From: an uncultured Pseudomonadota bacterium
GTDB lineage: Bacteria; Pseudomonadota; Gammaproteobacteria; Burkholderiales; SG8-39
Reading direction: 5' to 3'
NCBI GenBank assembly: GCA_903895005.1
Contig: CAITSH010000499.1
Coordinates: 1 to 6,397 of the forward strand
DNA: 6,397 bases
Part shown: positions 1 through 6,085 of the stretch, one piece after another
Layout of the letters: each line of letters opens with the position of its first letter
Numbering within the stretch: position 1 is the first letter of the stretch
Position numbers and translations under genes: made by a program
The notes under the pieces: generated by a model
What the model saw: the letters and a program-made list of their open reading frames with translations, nothing else
Databases searched by the model: none
What the model was told of the DNA's origin: nothing

Positions 1-778
1 ACGAGGTCGGGAATTTCTGGCTGCGGTAAATGACGCGGAAGTTCTCTTCCTTGATCTGGCCGCGCTCGCCCATGCGGTGATATACGTCGGAGGCCACTGC
101 CGCGCCGTCGTAGTCACCCGAGTTCACGCCCAGGATCGATTGGTCGTGCTTGCCCGAGAACAGGATGCTGTAGTCCTTGCCCGGGGCGAGGCCTTCTTTC
201 GGGAACAGCGCCATCGGCGCCATGTGGCCGGAGTTGGACGAGGGCGAGGTGTGGGCGAACTTCTTTCCCTTTAGGTCGGAGAGCTTCTGGTAGGGGCTGT
301 CTTTCTTGACGATCACCAGCAGGTTGTAGCCCTGGAATCCCGTTTCCGTGCCCTTGACGGCAAACGGAACGGCACCGGCGATATTGACCGCGAAGGCAGT
401 GGGGCCGGTAGAGAAGCCGCCCACGTGCAGGCGGCCCGAGCGCATGGCCTCGATTTCGGCGGCGTTGGATTGCACCTGGTAGAACACAACGCGCTTTCCG
501 GTACAGGTGCCAAGGTGCTCGGTAAAGGGCTTGAACACCTTTTCGTAGACGGCCGGGTCTTCAACCGGGGTGTAGGTGAATACCAGCGTGCCGGGCGTCT
601 TGAGTTTTTTCACGTCCTTGGGCGTGTCGGCCACGAGGTCGTTGTTCTCGTCGCAGTAAAGCGGGTCGAGGTCGCCGCGGCTCTTGCAGGCGTCCTGTGC
701 CGCGGCGTGGCCGCTGAGGCCTGCGATGCAGGCGAGGGCGGCGACGAGCGCGAGGGCGCGGGTGACGGGATTGAGCAT
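1..778 (-). CDS. phnD: PhnD-type phosphate/phosphite/phosphonate ABC transporter periplasmic binding protein, 3' end outside window
   Basis: Reading leftward from ATG at 778 gives 259 residues with no stop before the window edge, so the C-terminus is missing. Residues 1-27 look like a Sec signal peptide: a short basic N-region, a hydrophobic stretch (ALALVAALACIAGL) and an AAA|QD cleavage site. The mature protein starts with a cysteine-containing segment having DLDPLYCD and DLVAD, then the periplasmic-binding fold entry TLVFTYTPVEDP. The family signature HTSPSSNSGHMAP and a later block FSGKHDQSILGVNSGDYDGA follow, as in PhnD/SsuA-like phosphonate or phosphite binders. By family it captures an oxyanion or phosphonate ligand in the periplasm and delivers it to an ABC permease, which would lie to the left. 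The start is fixed by the Shine-Dalgarno AAGGAGGA just upstream. Ligand identity cannot be read from the sequence, and the symbol denotes the family rather than proven phosphonate uptake. Confidence 0.85.
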   Translation of the reverse strand, partial: MLNPVTRALALVAALACIAGLSGHAAAQDACKSRGDLDPLYCDENNDLVADTPKDVKKLKTPGTLVFTYTPVEDPAVYEKVFKPFTEHLGTCTGKRVVFYQVQSNAAEIEAMRSGRLHVGGFSTGPTAFAVNIAGAVPFAVKGTETGFQGYNLLVIVKKDSPYQKLSDLKGKKFAHTSPSSNSGHMAPMALFPKEGLAPGKDYSILFSGKHDQSILGVNSGDYDGAAVASDVYHRMGERGQIKEENFRVIYRSQKFPTS

Positions 779-784
779 GGGTGA

Positions 785-792
785 TCCTCCTT
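785..792 (-). promoter_or_regulatory. Shine-Dalgarno of the phnD-type gene
   Basis: On the minus strand AAGGAGGA lies six bases before the ATG at 778. It is a near-perfect match to the anti-Shine-Dalgarno sequence and fixes the start in front of the signal peptide. Confidence 0.8.
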
Positions 793-918
793 CAATGAAT
801 GGTACGGGCAGTGTACGAACCGCGTATTACAGGCGGGTGAGCGCGTTGGCGTGCGCGTTTCGAACTCATTCGTTTTTTATTTTTGTTGCAGCGCACTCCC
901 GGTGACCGGGACGTCCGT

Positions 919-947
919 AATATAGACCCGCGGCGCACCCTTCGCAA
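919..947 (-). promoter_or_regulatory. Candidate sigma70 promoter for the phnD-type gene
   Basis: The minus strand reads TTGCGA (942-947), exactly 17 bases of spacer, then TATATT (919-924), close to the TTGACA/TATAAT consensus. Transcription would start near 912 and leave a leader of about 130 bases before the ATG at 778. No obvious Pho box was seen. The call rests on hexamer match and spacing only. Confidence 0.45.
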
Positions 948-1106
948 CGCCGCAGGAAGGCGTTTTCACCCTCTGGCGTGCTAACATTTGAGACCCTGTT
1001 CCCGAATTGTTCCGAAAATGCTGCGGAAAATGCGGCGCAAACGCCGGGCGACTGGGAATTCAGGTGCAAAACCGGTCCCAATTCAAGTTAAAAACGATCT
1101 GAACCC

Positions 1107-2468
1107 ATGAACGTCGTCATCCTCGCAGCCGGGCAGGGCAAGCGCATGCACTCGGATCAGCCCAAGGTGCTGCACCAGCTGGCCGGCCTCACGCTGCTCT
1201 CGCATGTGGTCACCGCCGCGCGCGCGCTCAAGCCCGCGCGCATTGTGGTCGTTTACGGCCATGGCGGCGAGCGGGTGCGCGAAGCCTTTTCTGCCGAGGC
1301 AGACCTGGCATGGGTCAAGCAGGAGCCGCAACTTGGAACTGGTCACGCCGTGATGCAGGCGGTGCCGCTGCTCGATGACAAAGTACCCACGCTGGTGCTC
1401 TACGGTGATGTGCCGCTGATCCGGTCGGTGACCCTGCAGCGCCTGATTGAGGCGGCGGGCGAGGGTGTCGGACTTCTTACCGTCGAGCTTGATGATCCGG
1501 AGGGTTACGGCCGTATTGTTCGCAGTCGCGGCAAGGTGACGCGCATCGTCGAGCAAAAAGACGCCACTGATAAGCAGCTGGAAATTCGCGAGACCAACAC
1601 CGGCATCATGGTGCTGCCGACCAAGCAACTGAAAGCCTGGCTGACCAGGCTCAAGAACGACAACGCGCAAAAAGAGTATTACCTCACCGATGTGATCGCC
1701 GCAGCGGTCAAGGCCAAGGTCGCGGTGGAAACCGCCGCCCCGGACATCGTCTGGGAAACCACCGGCGTCAACAGCAAGCCGCAGCTGGCTGAACTTGAGC
1801 GCATCTACCAGTTCGAAGTGGCCGACATGCTGATGGAAGACGGTGTCACGCTGTTCGATCCTTCGCGCATCGACGTGCGCGGCCGCCTCACCTTCGGCCG
1901 CGATGTGTCCATCGACGTCAATTGCGTGTTCGAGGGCGATGTGACCCTGGGTGACGGCGTCACCATCGGACCCCATTGTGTGTTGAAGAACGTGCGCATC
2001 GCCGCCGGCACGCGTGTCGAGGCGTTTTGCCATTTTGAAGATGCGGTCATCGGTGCCAATTGCCGCCTCGGGCCCTACGCGCGCATCCGTCCCGGCACAA
2101 AGCTCGCCGAGGACGTGCACATTGGTAACTTCACCGAGGTCAAGAACAGCGACATCGGTGCTGGCTCCAAGGCGAATCACCTTGCCTATGTTGGTGACAG
2201 CACGGTGGGGCGCAACGTTAACGTCGGTGCCGGGACCATCACCTGCAATTACGATGGCGCCAACAAGCACCGCACGATCATTGAAGATGACGTGTTCATT
2301 GGCTCGGACACGCAGCTTGTCGCGCCGGTGCGTGTCGGGCGTGGCGCCACACTGGGCGCCGGCACCACCCTCACCAAGGATGCACCGGCCGACCAGCTCA
2401 CCATCTCGCGCGCCAAGCAGGTGAGCATCCCCGGCTGGAAACGCCCGGTGAAACAGCCCAAGTCCTGA
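1107..2468 (+). CDS. glmU: Bifunctional GlmU: GlcNAc-1-phosphate uridyltransferase / glucosamine-1-phosphate acetyltransferase
   Basis: This cytoplasmic enzyme makes UDP-GlcNAc in two steps: acetyl-CoA-dependent acetylation of glucosamine-1-phosphate, then UTP-dependent uridylyl transfer. At 453 residues it is essentially full length (E. coli 456). The N-terminal pyrophosphorylase domain (about 1-225) shows LAAGQGKRM at 6-14, K20, QLGTGHA at 75-81, the metal-binding Asp in YGDVPL (D101), NTGIMV at 164-169 and N222. The C-terminal left-handed beta-helix acetyltransferase (about 245-440) keeps R328, K346, H358, Y361 and the N381/Y382 pair, matching E. coli R333, K351, H363, Y366, N386 and Y387. 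The C-terminus is the usual [16 protein letters not shown]. The ribosome site before ATG 1107 is weak, but starting here places the nucleotide-binding loop correctly. It is the first gene of a probable operon that ends with glmS. A long antisense open frame over it is a G+C-rich codon shadow. Confidence 0.97.
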   Translation: MNVVILAAGQGKRMHSDQPKVLHQLAGLTLLSHVVTAARALKPARIVVVYGHGGERVREAFSAEADLAWVKQEPQLGTGHAVMQAVPLLDDKVPTLVLYGDVPLIRSVTLQRLIEAAGEGVGLLTVELDDPEGYGRIVRSRGKVTRIVEQKDATDKQLEIRETNTGIMVLPTKQLKAWLTRLKNDNAQKEYYLTDVIAAAVKAKVAVETAAPDIVWETTGVNSKPQLAELERIYQFEVADMLMEDGVTLFDPSRIDVRGRLTFGRDVSIDVNCVFEGDVTLGDGVTIGPHCVLKNVRIAAGTRVEAFCHFEDAVIGANCRLGPYARIRPGTKLAEDVHIGNFTEVKNSDIGAGSKANHLAYVGDSTVGRNVNVGAGTITCNYDGANKHRTIIEDDVFIGSDTQLVAPVRVGRGATLGAGTTLTKDAPADQLTISRAKQVSIPGWKRPVKQPKS

Positions 2469-2475
2469 TGCGCTG

Positions 2476-3366
2476 ATGGACAAGCTCCAGCACGAGATGC
2501 AGCACACGCTGGACGACCTGTTGCTGTTTGCCGGTGACCAATTGGTGGTCGCCTGCCAGGAGCGTATCGCCGTACTGCTGGCCCAGCCCGAGTACGCCGA
2601 TCCGCGCCGGCTCGAGCGCTTCGGCTTCAAGGGCTACTCGCAGCAGGATGAGGACGGCATCCTGCAGGAGATTTTCCGCCGTATCGGTTTTGGCAGCGGG
2701 GAGGATGCGCGTCGCTTTGTCGAGATTGGCGTCGGTGACGGCCTTGAGAACAACACGCTTTACCTGCTCTACCAGGGCTGGCGCGGATTGTGGATCGATG
2801 CCGACCAGGACCGTTGTGCCGCGATTCGCGCGCGCTTTGCCGCACCTCTCGCCAATGGCGAATTGCAGCTCGCGCAGGCGATCGTCAATGCCGAAAACAT
2901 CAACGGGCTGATCGCCGCGGCCGGGATCGGGCGCACCGGTGGCAAGGGTGCCGGCGGCGAGATCGACTTGCTGAGCGTTGATATCGACGGCAACGACTAT
3001 TACGTGCTCGATGCCATTCTCAAGCAGGGCGATGTGTCACCGCGCGTGGTGGTGGTCGAGTACAACGCGCGCTTTCGTCCGCCCGTAAAACTGGTACAGC
3101 CCTACGCCCCGCTGTATTCGTGGGACGGCAGCGATTACTTTGGCGCGTCGTTGTGCGCCATGAGCGAACTGGCGCAACAATGCGGCTATCGACTTGTCGC
3201 GACCAACCTCACCGGCGTGAATGCATTTTTCGTGCGCGAGGATCTCGCCGGCGCGCACTTCATGCCGGCAGACGCGGCCCTGCTGTTTAATCCGGCGCGC
3301 TATCGCCTGATTCCCGGTTTTGACAACGGGCACCGTCCCAACTTCGGCGCTTATTTGCGCAAATGA
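2476..3366 (+). CDS. FkbM-like SAM-dependent methyltransferase-fold protein between glmU and glmS
   Basis: The 296-residue protein has no visible signal peptide or membrane segment, so it is probably cytoplasmic. After an N-terminal helical region (about 1-45), [17 protein letters not shown] (51-67) leads into FVEIGVGDG (81-89). This resembles SAM-binding motif I, with acidic WIDAD (106-110) at the end of the next strand as expected for ribose contact. [18 protein letters not shown] (164-181), [10 protein letters not shown] (191-200) and NAFFVRED (249-256) look like later strands of a Rossmann-like methyltransferase fold. The pattern recalls FkbM-type methyltransferases and related uncharacterised proteins near surface-polysaccharide genes, but acceptor and activity are unknown. 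ATG 2476 lies 7 bases after the glmU stop and has a poor Shine-Dalgarno, so translation may be coupled to glmU. The gene ends 25 bases before glmS. Placement between two UDP-GlcNAc pathway genes suggests, by inference only, a cell-envelope role. Confidence 0.65.
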   Translation: MDKLQHEMQHTLDDLLLFAGDQLVVACQERIAVLLAQPEYADPRRLERFGFKGYSQQDEDGILQEIFRRIGFGSGEDARRFVEIGVGDGLENNTLYLLYQGWRGLWIDADQDRCAAIRARFAAPLANGELQLAQAIVNAENINGLIAAAGIGRTGGKGAGGEIDLLSVDIDGNDYYVLDAILKQGDVSPRVVVVEYNARFRPPVKLVQPYAPLYSWDGSDYFGASLCAMSELAQQCGYRLVATNLTGVNAFFVREDLAGAHFMPADAALLFNPARYRLIPGFDNGHRPNFGAYLRK

Positions 3367-3378
3367 ACAGTCACAGAA

Positions 3379-3384
3379 AGAAGG
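3379..3384 (+). promoter_or_regulatory. Shine-Dalgarno that sets the glmS start
   Basis: AGAAGG lies seven bases before ATG 3392. It supports starting GlmS there, so that the second residue is the catalytic cysteine. A 24-codon in-frame upstream extension would overlap the preceding gene and bury that cysteine. Confidence 0.75.
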
Positions 3385-3391
3385 TTCCCCC

Positions 3392-5221
3392 ATGTGCGGC
3401 ATCGTCGGCGCCATCGCCAAACGTAACGTAGTACCCATTTTGCTCGAAGGCCTGAAGCGCCTCGAGTACCGCGGCTACGACTCGGCCGGTGTGGCCGTGG
3501 TGAAGGACGGCAAGTTGCTGCGCATGCGCTCGACCGGGCGCGTGGCTGAACTGGAAAAGCTGGCGCAGGCCGGCGCGCTCGCGGGCGCGCTTGGCATCGC
3601 GCACACGCGCTGGGCCACCCACGGCGTGCCCTCCGAAAAAAACGCCCACCCGCATGTCTCTGGCAATGTTTCGGTGGTGCATAACGGCATCATCGAGAAC
3701 CACGACGGCATGCGCGAGGGGCTGCGCGCCAAGGGATATGTGTTTGTCTCGGACACCGACACCGAGGTCATCGCCCACCTGGTGCACGCCAAGCTTGCGG
3801 GCGGCGCCGGGCTGCTTGAGGCGGTGCGCCTCGCCGTGCAGGAACTTACCGGCGCTTACGCCATTGCCGTGGTCGATGCCGCCGACCCGTCCTGCCTGGT
3901 GGTGGCGCGCAACGGCGCACCGCTGCTGTTGGGCCTGGGGGAGGGTGAAAACTTCGCCGGTTCCGACATGTCGGCGCTGATCCAGGTGACCAAGCGGGTG
4001 ATTTACCTCGAGGACGGCGATGTCGCGGAAATAAGGCTCGACGGCATTCGCATCATCGACGCCGCGGGCAAGCCGGTGGAGCGCGCCACGCACGAGTCCA
4101 GGCTCACCGCCGATGCGGTTGAGCTGGGCCAATACGACCATTACATGCAAAAGGAAATCTTCGAGCAGCCGATGGCGGTGGCCAACACCCTCGAAATCGT
4201 CACCGGCGCGCATTCGATTTCGCCGCAGATTTTCGGCGCCGGGGCGGAAAAGATATTTGCCGATATTGATGCGGTGCTGATCCTCGCCTGCGGCACCAGT
4301 TACCACTCTGGCATGGTGGCGCGCTACTGGCTCGAGGGCGTCGCCGGCATTCCCTGCAACGTCGAGATCGCCAGCGAATACCGTTATCGCGAGTCGGTGC
4401 CCAACCCGCGCGCGTTGGTGATCGCCATCTCGCAGTCGGGCGAGACCGCCGACACGCTGGCGGCGTTGCAGCACGCCAGGGCGCTGGGCCACAAATATTG
4501 CCTGTCGATTTGCAACGTGCCCGAATCGGCGCTGATCCGCGCCGCCGACCTGCGCTTTTTGACGCGCGCCGGCCCGGAGATCGGCGTCGCCTCGACCAAG
4601 GCTTTCACCACCCAGCTCGCCGCGCTGGTGCTGCTGACCTTGACGCTGGCCAAGATGCGCAAACGCCTCTCGCCCGCGCGCGAGGCCGAACTGCTGCTGG
4701 CCTTGCGCCACCTGCCCAAGGCCCTCGAAAAGGTGCTGCACATCGAACCGCAGGTCAAGGCCTGGGCGGACAAATTCACCCACAAGCATCACGCCTTGTT
4801 TCTTGGCCGCGGCATCCACTACCCGATCGCCATGGAAGGCGCGCTCAAGTTAAAGGAAATCTCCTACATTCACGCCGAGGCGTATGCGGCCGGTGAATTG
4901 AAGCACGGGCCGCTCGCCCTGGTGGACAAGGACATGCCGGTGGTTGCGGTGGCGCCCAACAACGCGTTGCTGGGCAAGTTGCGGTCCAACTTGCAGGAGG
5001 TGCACGCGCGCGGCGGCCAGTTGTTCGTGTTTGCCGACGAGGACACCGAGCGCACCGGCAAGGAGCCGGTCGAGGTTATCCTGCTGCCCGAGCACGCCGG
5101 CATCCTCTCGCCCATACTGCACACCATTCCGCTGCAACTCCTGGCCTATCATGTGGCACTTTCGCGCGGCAACGACGTCGACAAGCCGCGCAACCTCGCC
5201 AAGAGCGTGACGGTGGAGTAA
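3392..5221 (+). CDS. glmS: Glutamine:fructose-6-phosphate aminotransferase (isomerizing), GlmS
   Basis: This cytoplasmic enzyme converts fructose-6-phosphate plus glutamine to glucosamine-6-phosphate plus glutamate, the committed step of UDP-GlcNAc synthesis. The product is 609 residues, the same length as E. coli GlmS. The N-terminal Ntn glutaminase domain begins MCGIVGA, with Cys2 as nucleophile after Met removal. It includes HTRWATHG (71-78), HPHVSG (86-91), NGIIEN (98-103) and SDTDTE (120-125). Two SIS sugar-isomerase domains follow. The first has [10 protein letters not shown] (298-307), [10 protein letters not shown] (346-355) and ASTKAF (400-405). The second has [10 protein letters not shown] and [20 protein letters not shown], with Lys486, Glu489 and His505 corresponding to E. 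coli K485, E488 and H504 in mature numbering. The C-terminus [13 protein letters not shown] is nearly invariant. It is the third gene of the glmU cluster. No glmS riboswitch precedes it, only a 25-base gap. Its 3' end is the usual target of Tn7-family insertion, and the DNA composition changes immediately after its stop. Confidence 0.98.
   Translation: MCGIVGAIAKRNVVPILLEGLKRLEYRGYDSAGVAVVKDGKLLRMRSTGRVAELEKLAQAGALAGALGIAHTRWATHGVPSEKNAHPHVSGNVSVVHNGIIENHDGMREGLRAKGYVFVSDTDTEVIAHLVHAKLAGGAGLLEAVRLAVQELTGAYAIAVVDAADPSCLVVARNGAPLLLGLGEGENFAGSDMSALIQVTKRVIYLEDGDVAEIRLDGIRIIDAAGKPVERATHESRLTADAVELGQYDHYMQKEIFEQPMAVANTLEIVTGAHSISPQIFGAGAEKIFADIDAVLILACGTSYHSGMVARYWLEGVAGIPCNVEIASEYRYRESVPNPRALVIAISQSGETADTLAALQHARALGHKYCLSICNVPESALIRAADLRFLTRAGPEIGVASTKAFTTQLAALVLLTLTLAKMRKRLSPAREAELLLALRHLPKALEKVLHIEPQVKAWADKFTHKHHALFLGRGIHYPIAMEGALKLKEISYIHAEAYAAGELKHGPLALVDKDMPVVAVAPNNALLGKLRSNLQEVHARGGQLFVFADEDTERTGKEPVEVILLPEHAGILSPILHTIPLQLLAYHVALSRGNDVDKPRNLAKSVTVE
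5186..5221 (+). other. attTn7-type attachment region at the glmS 3' end
   Basis: In characterised Tn7 elements TnsD binds the last few dozen bases of glmS and insertion falls about 25 bases past the stop codon. The conserved [11 protein letters not shown] codons are present here, and foreign-looking DNA starts right after the stop. The presence of a target is established by homology. Its actual use in this genome is inferred from composition alone, because no Tn7 end or target-site duplication was identified. Confidence 0.4.
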
Positions 5222-5239
5222 TCCCGTTAGGGGGTAGTC

Positions 5240-5262
5240 GAGACGGCTTTCTAGTCCGTTTC
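5240..5262 (+). repeat. Short hairpin just after glmS
   Basis: GAGACGG (5240-5246), a nine-base loop and CCGTTTC (5256-5262) form a seven-pair stem with one G-T wobble. It begins 19 bases after the glmS stop, but no T-run follows, so it is a poor intrinsic terminator. It might slow polymerase, protect the mRNA 3' end or mark the element edge. A competing pairing exists between TAGTCC (5252-5257) and GGACTA (5276-5281). Confidence 0.35.
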
Positions 5263-5289
5263 AGCTTGGTGGTTAGGACTAAGGGGTTG

Positions 5290-5550
5290 ATGATCGGCTC
5301 CTATTCAGCCTACCAAACAGAGCTGTCTGATCGAATCATCCGACTAAGGGACTCAGAGGGACTTACCTACCGAGCTATAGCCGATTTATTGATTGAGGAG
5401 GGGTATAGGTCACCCCGAGGGTTCGATCTCGGTCCAGAGAGCGTTTTCTCAATCTATAAAAAGCGAAAAAAAAGGGATACCAGATTGAACGGTATCCCTA
5501 AGGTGGAAATTGAAGATCTAGAAGTCATAAGGTTCCAACAAACGACCTAG
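5290..5550 (+). CDS. Small protein resembling the helix-turn-helix 'Recombinase' segment of serine recombinases
   Basis: Starting at ATG 5290 the product is 86 residues. Residues 8-45 read as two helices and a turn: IIRLRDSEGLTYRAIADLL, then EEGYRSPRG. This matches the spacing of the PF07508-type DNA-binding segment of large serine recombinases (G-L-S/T, R-x-I-A-x-x-L, G, S/T-P-R-G). Residues 56-63 (YKKRKKRD) are strongly basic and probably contact nucleic acid. There is no serine-recombinase catalytic domain, so it cannot be a recombinase alone; a regulator, excisionase-like or accessory DNA-binding protein is more likely. The start is uncertain: TTG 5266, GTG 5269 and TTG 5287 are in frame upstream, while AAGG at 5281-5284 sits five bases before ATG 5290. 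Codons for residues 62-70 double as the stem of a minus-strand terminator. It converges on the minus-strand cluster and is the first gene of the AT-rich island. Confidence 0.6.
   Translation: MIGSYSAYQTELSDRIIRLRDSEGLTYRAIADLLIEEGYRSPRGFDLGPESVFSIYKKRKKRDTRLNGIPKVEIEDLEVIRFQQTT
5466..5499 (-). terminator. Rho-independent terminator of the minus-strand cluster
   Basis: Read on the minus strand, AGGGATACC (5491-5499), a nine-base loop and GGTATCCCT (5473-5481) form a perfect nine-pair stem. It runs directly into eight T residues (5466-5473, the first shared with the stem). This is a textbook intrinsic terminator for leftward transcription. No T-run follows the stem on the plus strand, so it is unidirectional. 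It lies inside the coding region of the opposing 5290-5550 gene, about 100 bases past the last minus-strand stop at 5598. Confidence 0.8.
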
Positions 5551-5590
5551 GAACAACGATACTCACGAATTTCAGCCGAGTACGATCACT

Positions 5591-5641
5591 ACCCTAACTA
5601 GACTGAGGGTATGACGACAACCGTTTGTTTGGAGTTAGGGT
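5591..5641. repeat. Nine-base inverted repeat at the end of the minus-strand cluster
   Basis: ACCCTAACT (5591-5599) and AGTTAGGGT (5633-5641) are perfect reverse complements 33 bases apart. The core GTTAGGG also occurs at 5226-5232, five bases past the glmS stop, followed by a similar TAGT. The repeat covers the 3' ends of both tiny minus-strand ORFs. There is no T-run, so it is not an intrinsic terminator. It might be a protein-binding site or part of an element end; its function is unknown. Confidence 0.5.
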
Positions 5642-5753
5642 TCAGGGAAATAGTGAACGACTGTTGATTGGACTTCTTGATTAGATCTAGGAGTCTGTCT
5701 TTGGTTATCGACATTCCCGATTTCTGTGCTTCCTTGACCAGTTGATTTGACAT
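5598..5753 (-). CDS. Tiny protein of 51 residues, function unknown
   Basis: From ATG 5753 the product begins MSNQLVKEAQ. It is helical and basic through about residue 27, then a polar stretch leads to a beta-like C-terminus rich in Val and Ile (TVVVIPSV). A good Shine-Dalgarno, AAGGAA at 5761-5766, lies seven bases upstream. The frame stays open to 5798 but has no better start there. It overlaps the 5635-5820 frame by 119 bases. Either the two are genuinely overlapping genes or only one is translated. A third option is one broken or frameshifted gene, since joining residues about 1-22 of the upstream ORF to this sequence needs a +1 shift. No family was recognised. It is the last gene of the minus-strand cluster before the terminator at 5466-5499. 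Confidence 0.45.
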   Translation of the reverse strand: MSNQLVKEAQKSGMSITKDRLLDLIKKSNQQSFTISLNPNSKQTVVVIPSV

Positions 5754-5820
5754 CTTTATCTTCCTTTTTCTTTTTGGGTTTCTTGGCTTCTTCAACAAGC
5801 CATTCTTTGAAACTAAGCAT
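5635..5820 (-). CDS. Tiny lysine-rich protein of 61 residues, function unknown
   Basis: ATG 5820 follows Shine-Dalgarno AAGGAG (5827-5832) by six bases. That Shine-Dalgarno overlaps the stop codon of the ribbon-helix-helix gene, which suggests coupled translation. The product begins MLSFKEWLVEEAKKPKKKKED: a short amphipathic helix, then a lysine-rich tract. After about residue 24 the composition becomes polar and featureless. That tail is where the 51-residue frame overlaps, so it may be only the shadow of that frame, with the real product shorter or frameshifted. The FKEWLVEE start loosely resembles N-terminal peptides of T4-like phage proteins, where a hydrophobic-x-Glu site can be cut by a prohead protease; this is weak resemblance only. 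Confidence 0.4.
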   Translation of the reverse strand: MLSFKEWLVEEAKKPKKKKEDKDVKSTGQGSTEIGNVDNQRQTPRSNQEVQSTVVHYFPEP

Positions 5821-5830
5821 TTCCTTCTCC

Positions 5831-6028
5831 TTAAAACAGCTCAGATCGAGCCTTCTTAAAATTTTCAGAGTTGTTCCAATGTTCGTTAAGAAAACGCTTA
5901 AGACAGTAGCGGATTACCTCAGAACGGTTATGACCTAGTCGGTCACATAACTCATCGAACTTATTAACGAATTGATTGGTTGCTCGAACACCTAGAATTT
6001 GATTTCTACTAGAGACCTTGTTGTTCAC
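5831..6028 (-). CDS. Ribbon-helix-helix (CopG/Arc-type) DNA-binding protein
   Basis: The 65-residue product starts at GTG 6028. Residues 10-15 (QILGVR) fit the DNA-contacting strand, 17-31 the first helix (FVNKFDELCDRLG) and 34-46 the second helix with the family-typical NRSEVIRYCLKRF. Such proteins dimerise, bind short operator repeats and usually repress their own promoter. In small plasmids of the pMV158 type a CopG protein controls the rep gene, which fits the HUH gene next door. The cluster order is HUH gene, this gene, then two tiny ORFs, all leftward. The 57-base gap upstream is very A+T-rich and contains two copies of ATATTTA (6055-6061 and 6082-6088), possible operator half-sites. 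An antitoxin role is possible, but neither downstream ORF resembles a known toxin. Confidence 0.75.
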   Translation of the reverse strand: MNNKVSSRNQILGVRATNQFVNKFDELCDRLGHNRSEVIRYCLKRFLNEHWNNSENFKKARSELF

Positions 6029-6033
6029 TGAAA

Positions 6034-6041
6034 CCCTCCTT
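6034..6041 (-). promoter_or_regulatory. Shine-Dalgarno that sets the GTG start of the ribbon-helix-helix gene
   Basis: The minus strand has AAGGAGGG, with its GGAGG core six bases before GTG 6028. The near-perfect ribosome site decides for this non-ATG start. Confidence 0.75.
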
Positions 6042-6051
6042 TTTTGTGGTT

Positions 6052-6082
6052 TTTATATTTAGGCGTTTTTTAACTTTCGTAA
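6052..6082 (-). promoter_or_regulatory. Weak promoter candidate before the ribbon-helix-helix gene
   Basis: On the minus strand TATAAA (6052-6057) is a reasonable -10, but the best upstream hexamer, TTACGA (6077-6082), matches only half the -35 consensus with a 19-base spacer. The region is A+T-rich and lies between two same-strand genes, so the cluster may instead be read through from the HUH gene. Confidence 0.25.
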
Positions 6083-6085
6083 TAT

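Larger units (their letters stand above)
779..1106. other. Divergent intergenic region between the phnD-type gene and glmU
   Basis: These 328 bases separate the leftward phnD-type gene from the rightward glmU. They are visibly less G+C-rich than the genes, with T-rich stretches around 870-888 and A-rich stretches near 1014-1030 and 1088-1095. The minus-strand promoter candidate at 919-947 and the phnD-type Shine-Dalgarno lie here. I found no convincing plus-strand promoter for glmU. TTGAGA at 988 has no good -10 at 16-18 bases, and TGCAAA (1065) with TTAAAA (1088) has the right spacing but poor hexamers. No tRNA, terminator or strong hairpin was seen. A 71-codon minus-strand open frame here has only a TTG start and no ribosome site, so it is not called. 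Confidence 0.6.

Noticed and set aside
866..1081. 71-codon minus-strand frame in the phnD-glmU intergenic region
   Set aside because: It has only a TTG start, no Shine-Dalgarno and no recognisable domain, and it overlaps the promoter candidate.
1083..2630. 515-codon minus-strand open frame antisense to glmU
   Set aside because: It lies opposite an unmistakable full-length glmU. Long antisense frames are expected with G+C-rich third positions, and the translation shows no recognisable family or good ribosome site.
3320..3391. 24-codon N-terminal extension of GlmS
   Set aside because: It overlaps the preceding gene and would hide the catalytic cysteine. ATG 3392 has its own Shine-Dalgarno and gives the exact family length.
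3367..3391. glmS ribozyme-riboswitch
   Set aside because: Only 25 bases separate glmS from the upstream gene, too short for it, and the element is characteristic of Firmicutes.
3371..4819. 482-codon minus-strand open frame antisense to glmS
   Set aside because: It is a shadow of glmS. The translation is rich in His, Arg, Gly and Ala, typical of the complement of a G+C-rich gene.
5222..5290. Canonical Tn7 terminal sequence
   Set aside because: The first TGT after glmS is near 5323, far from the expected insertion point, and no 22-bp repeated sites were seen.
6052..6061. T4-type late promoter (TATAAATA) before the ribbon-helix-helix gene
   Set aside because: The minus strand reads TAAATATAAA, which does not contain the required octamer in order.
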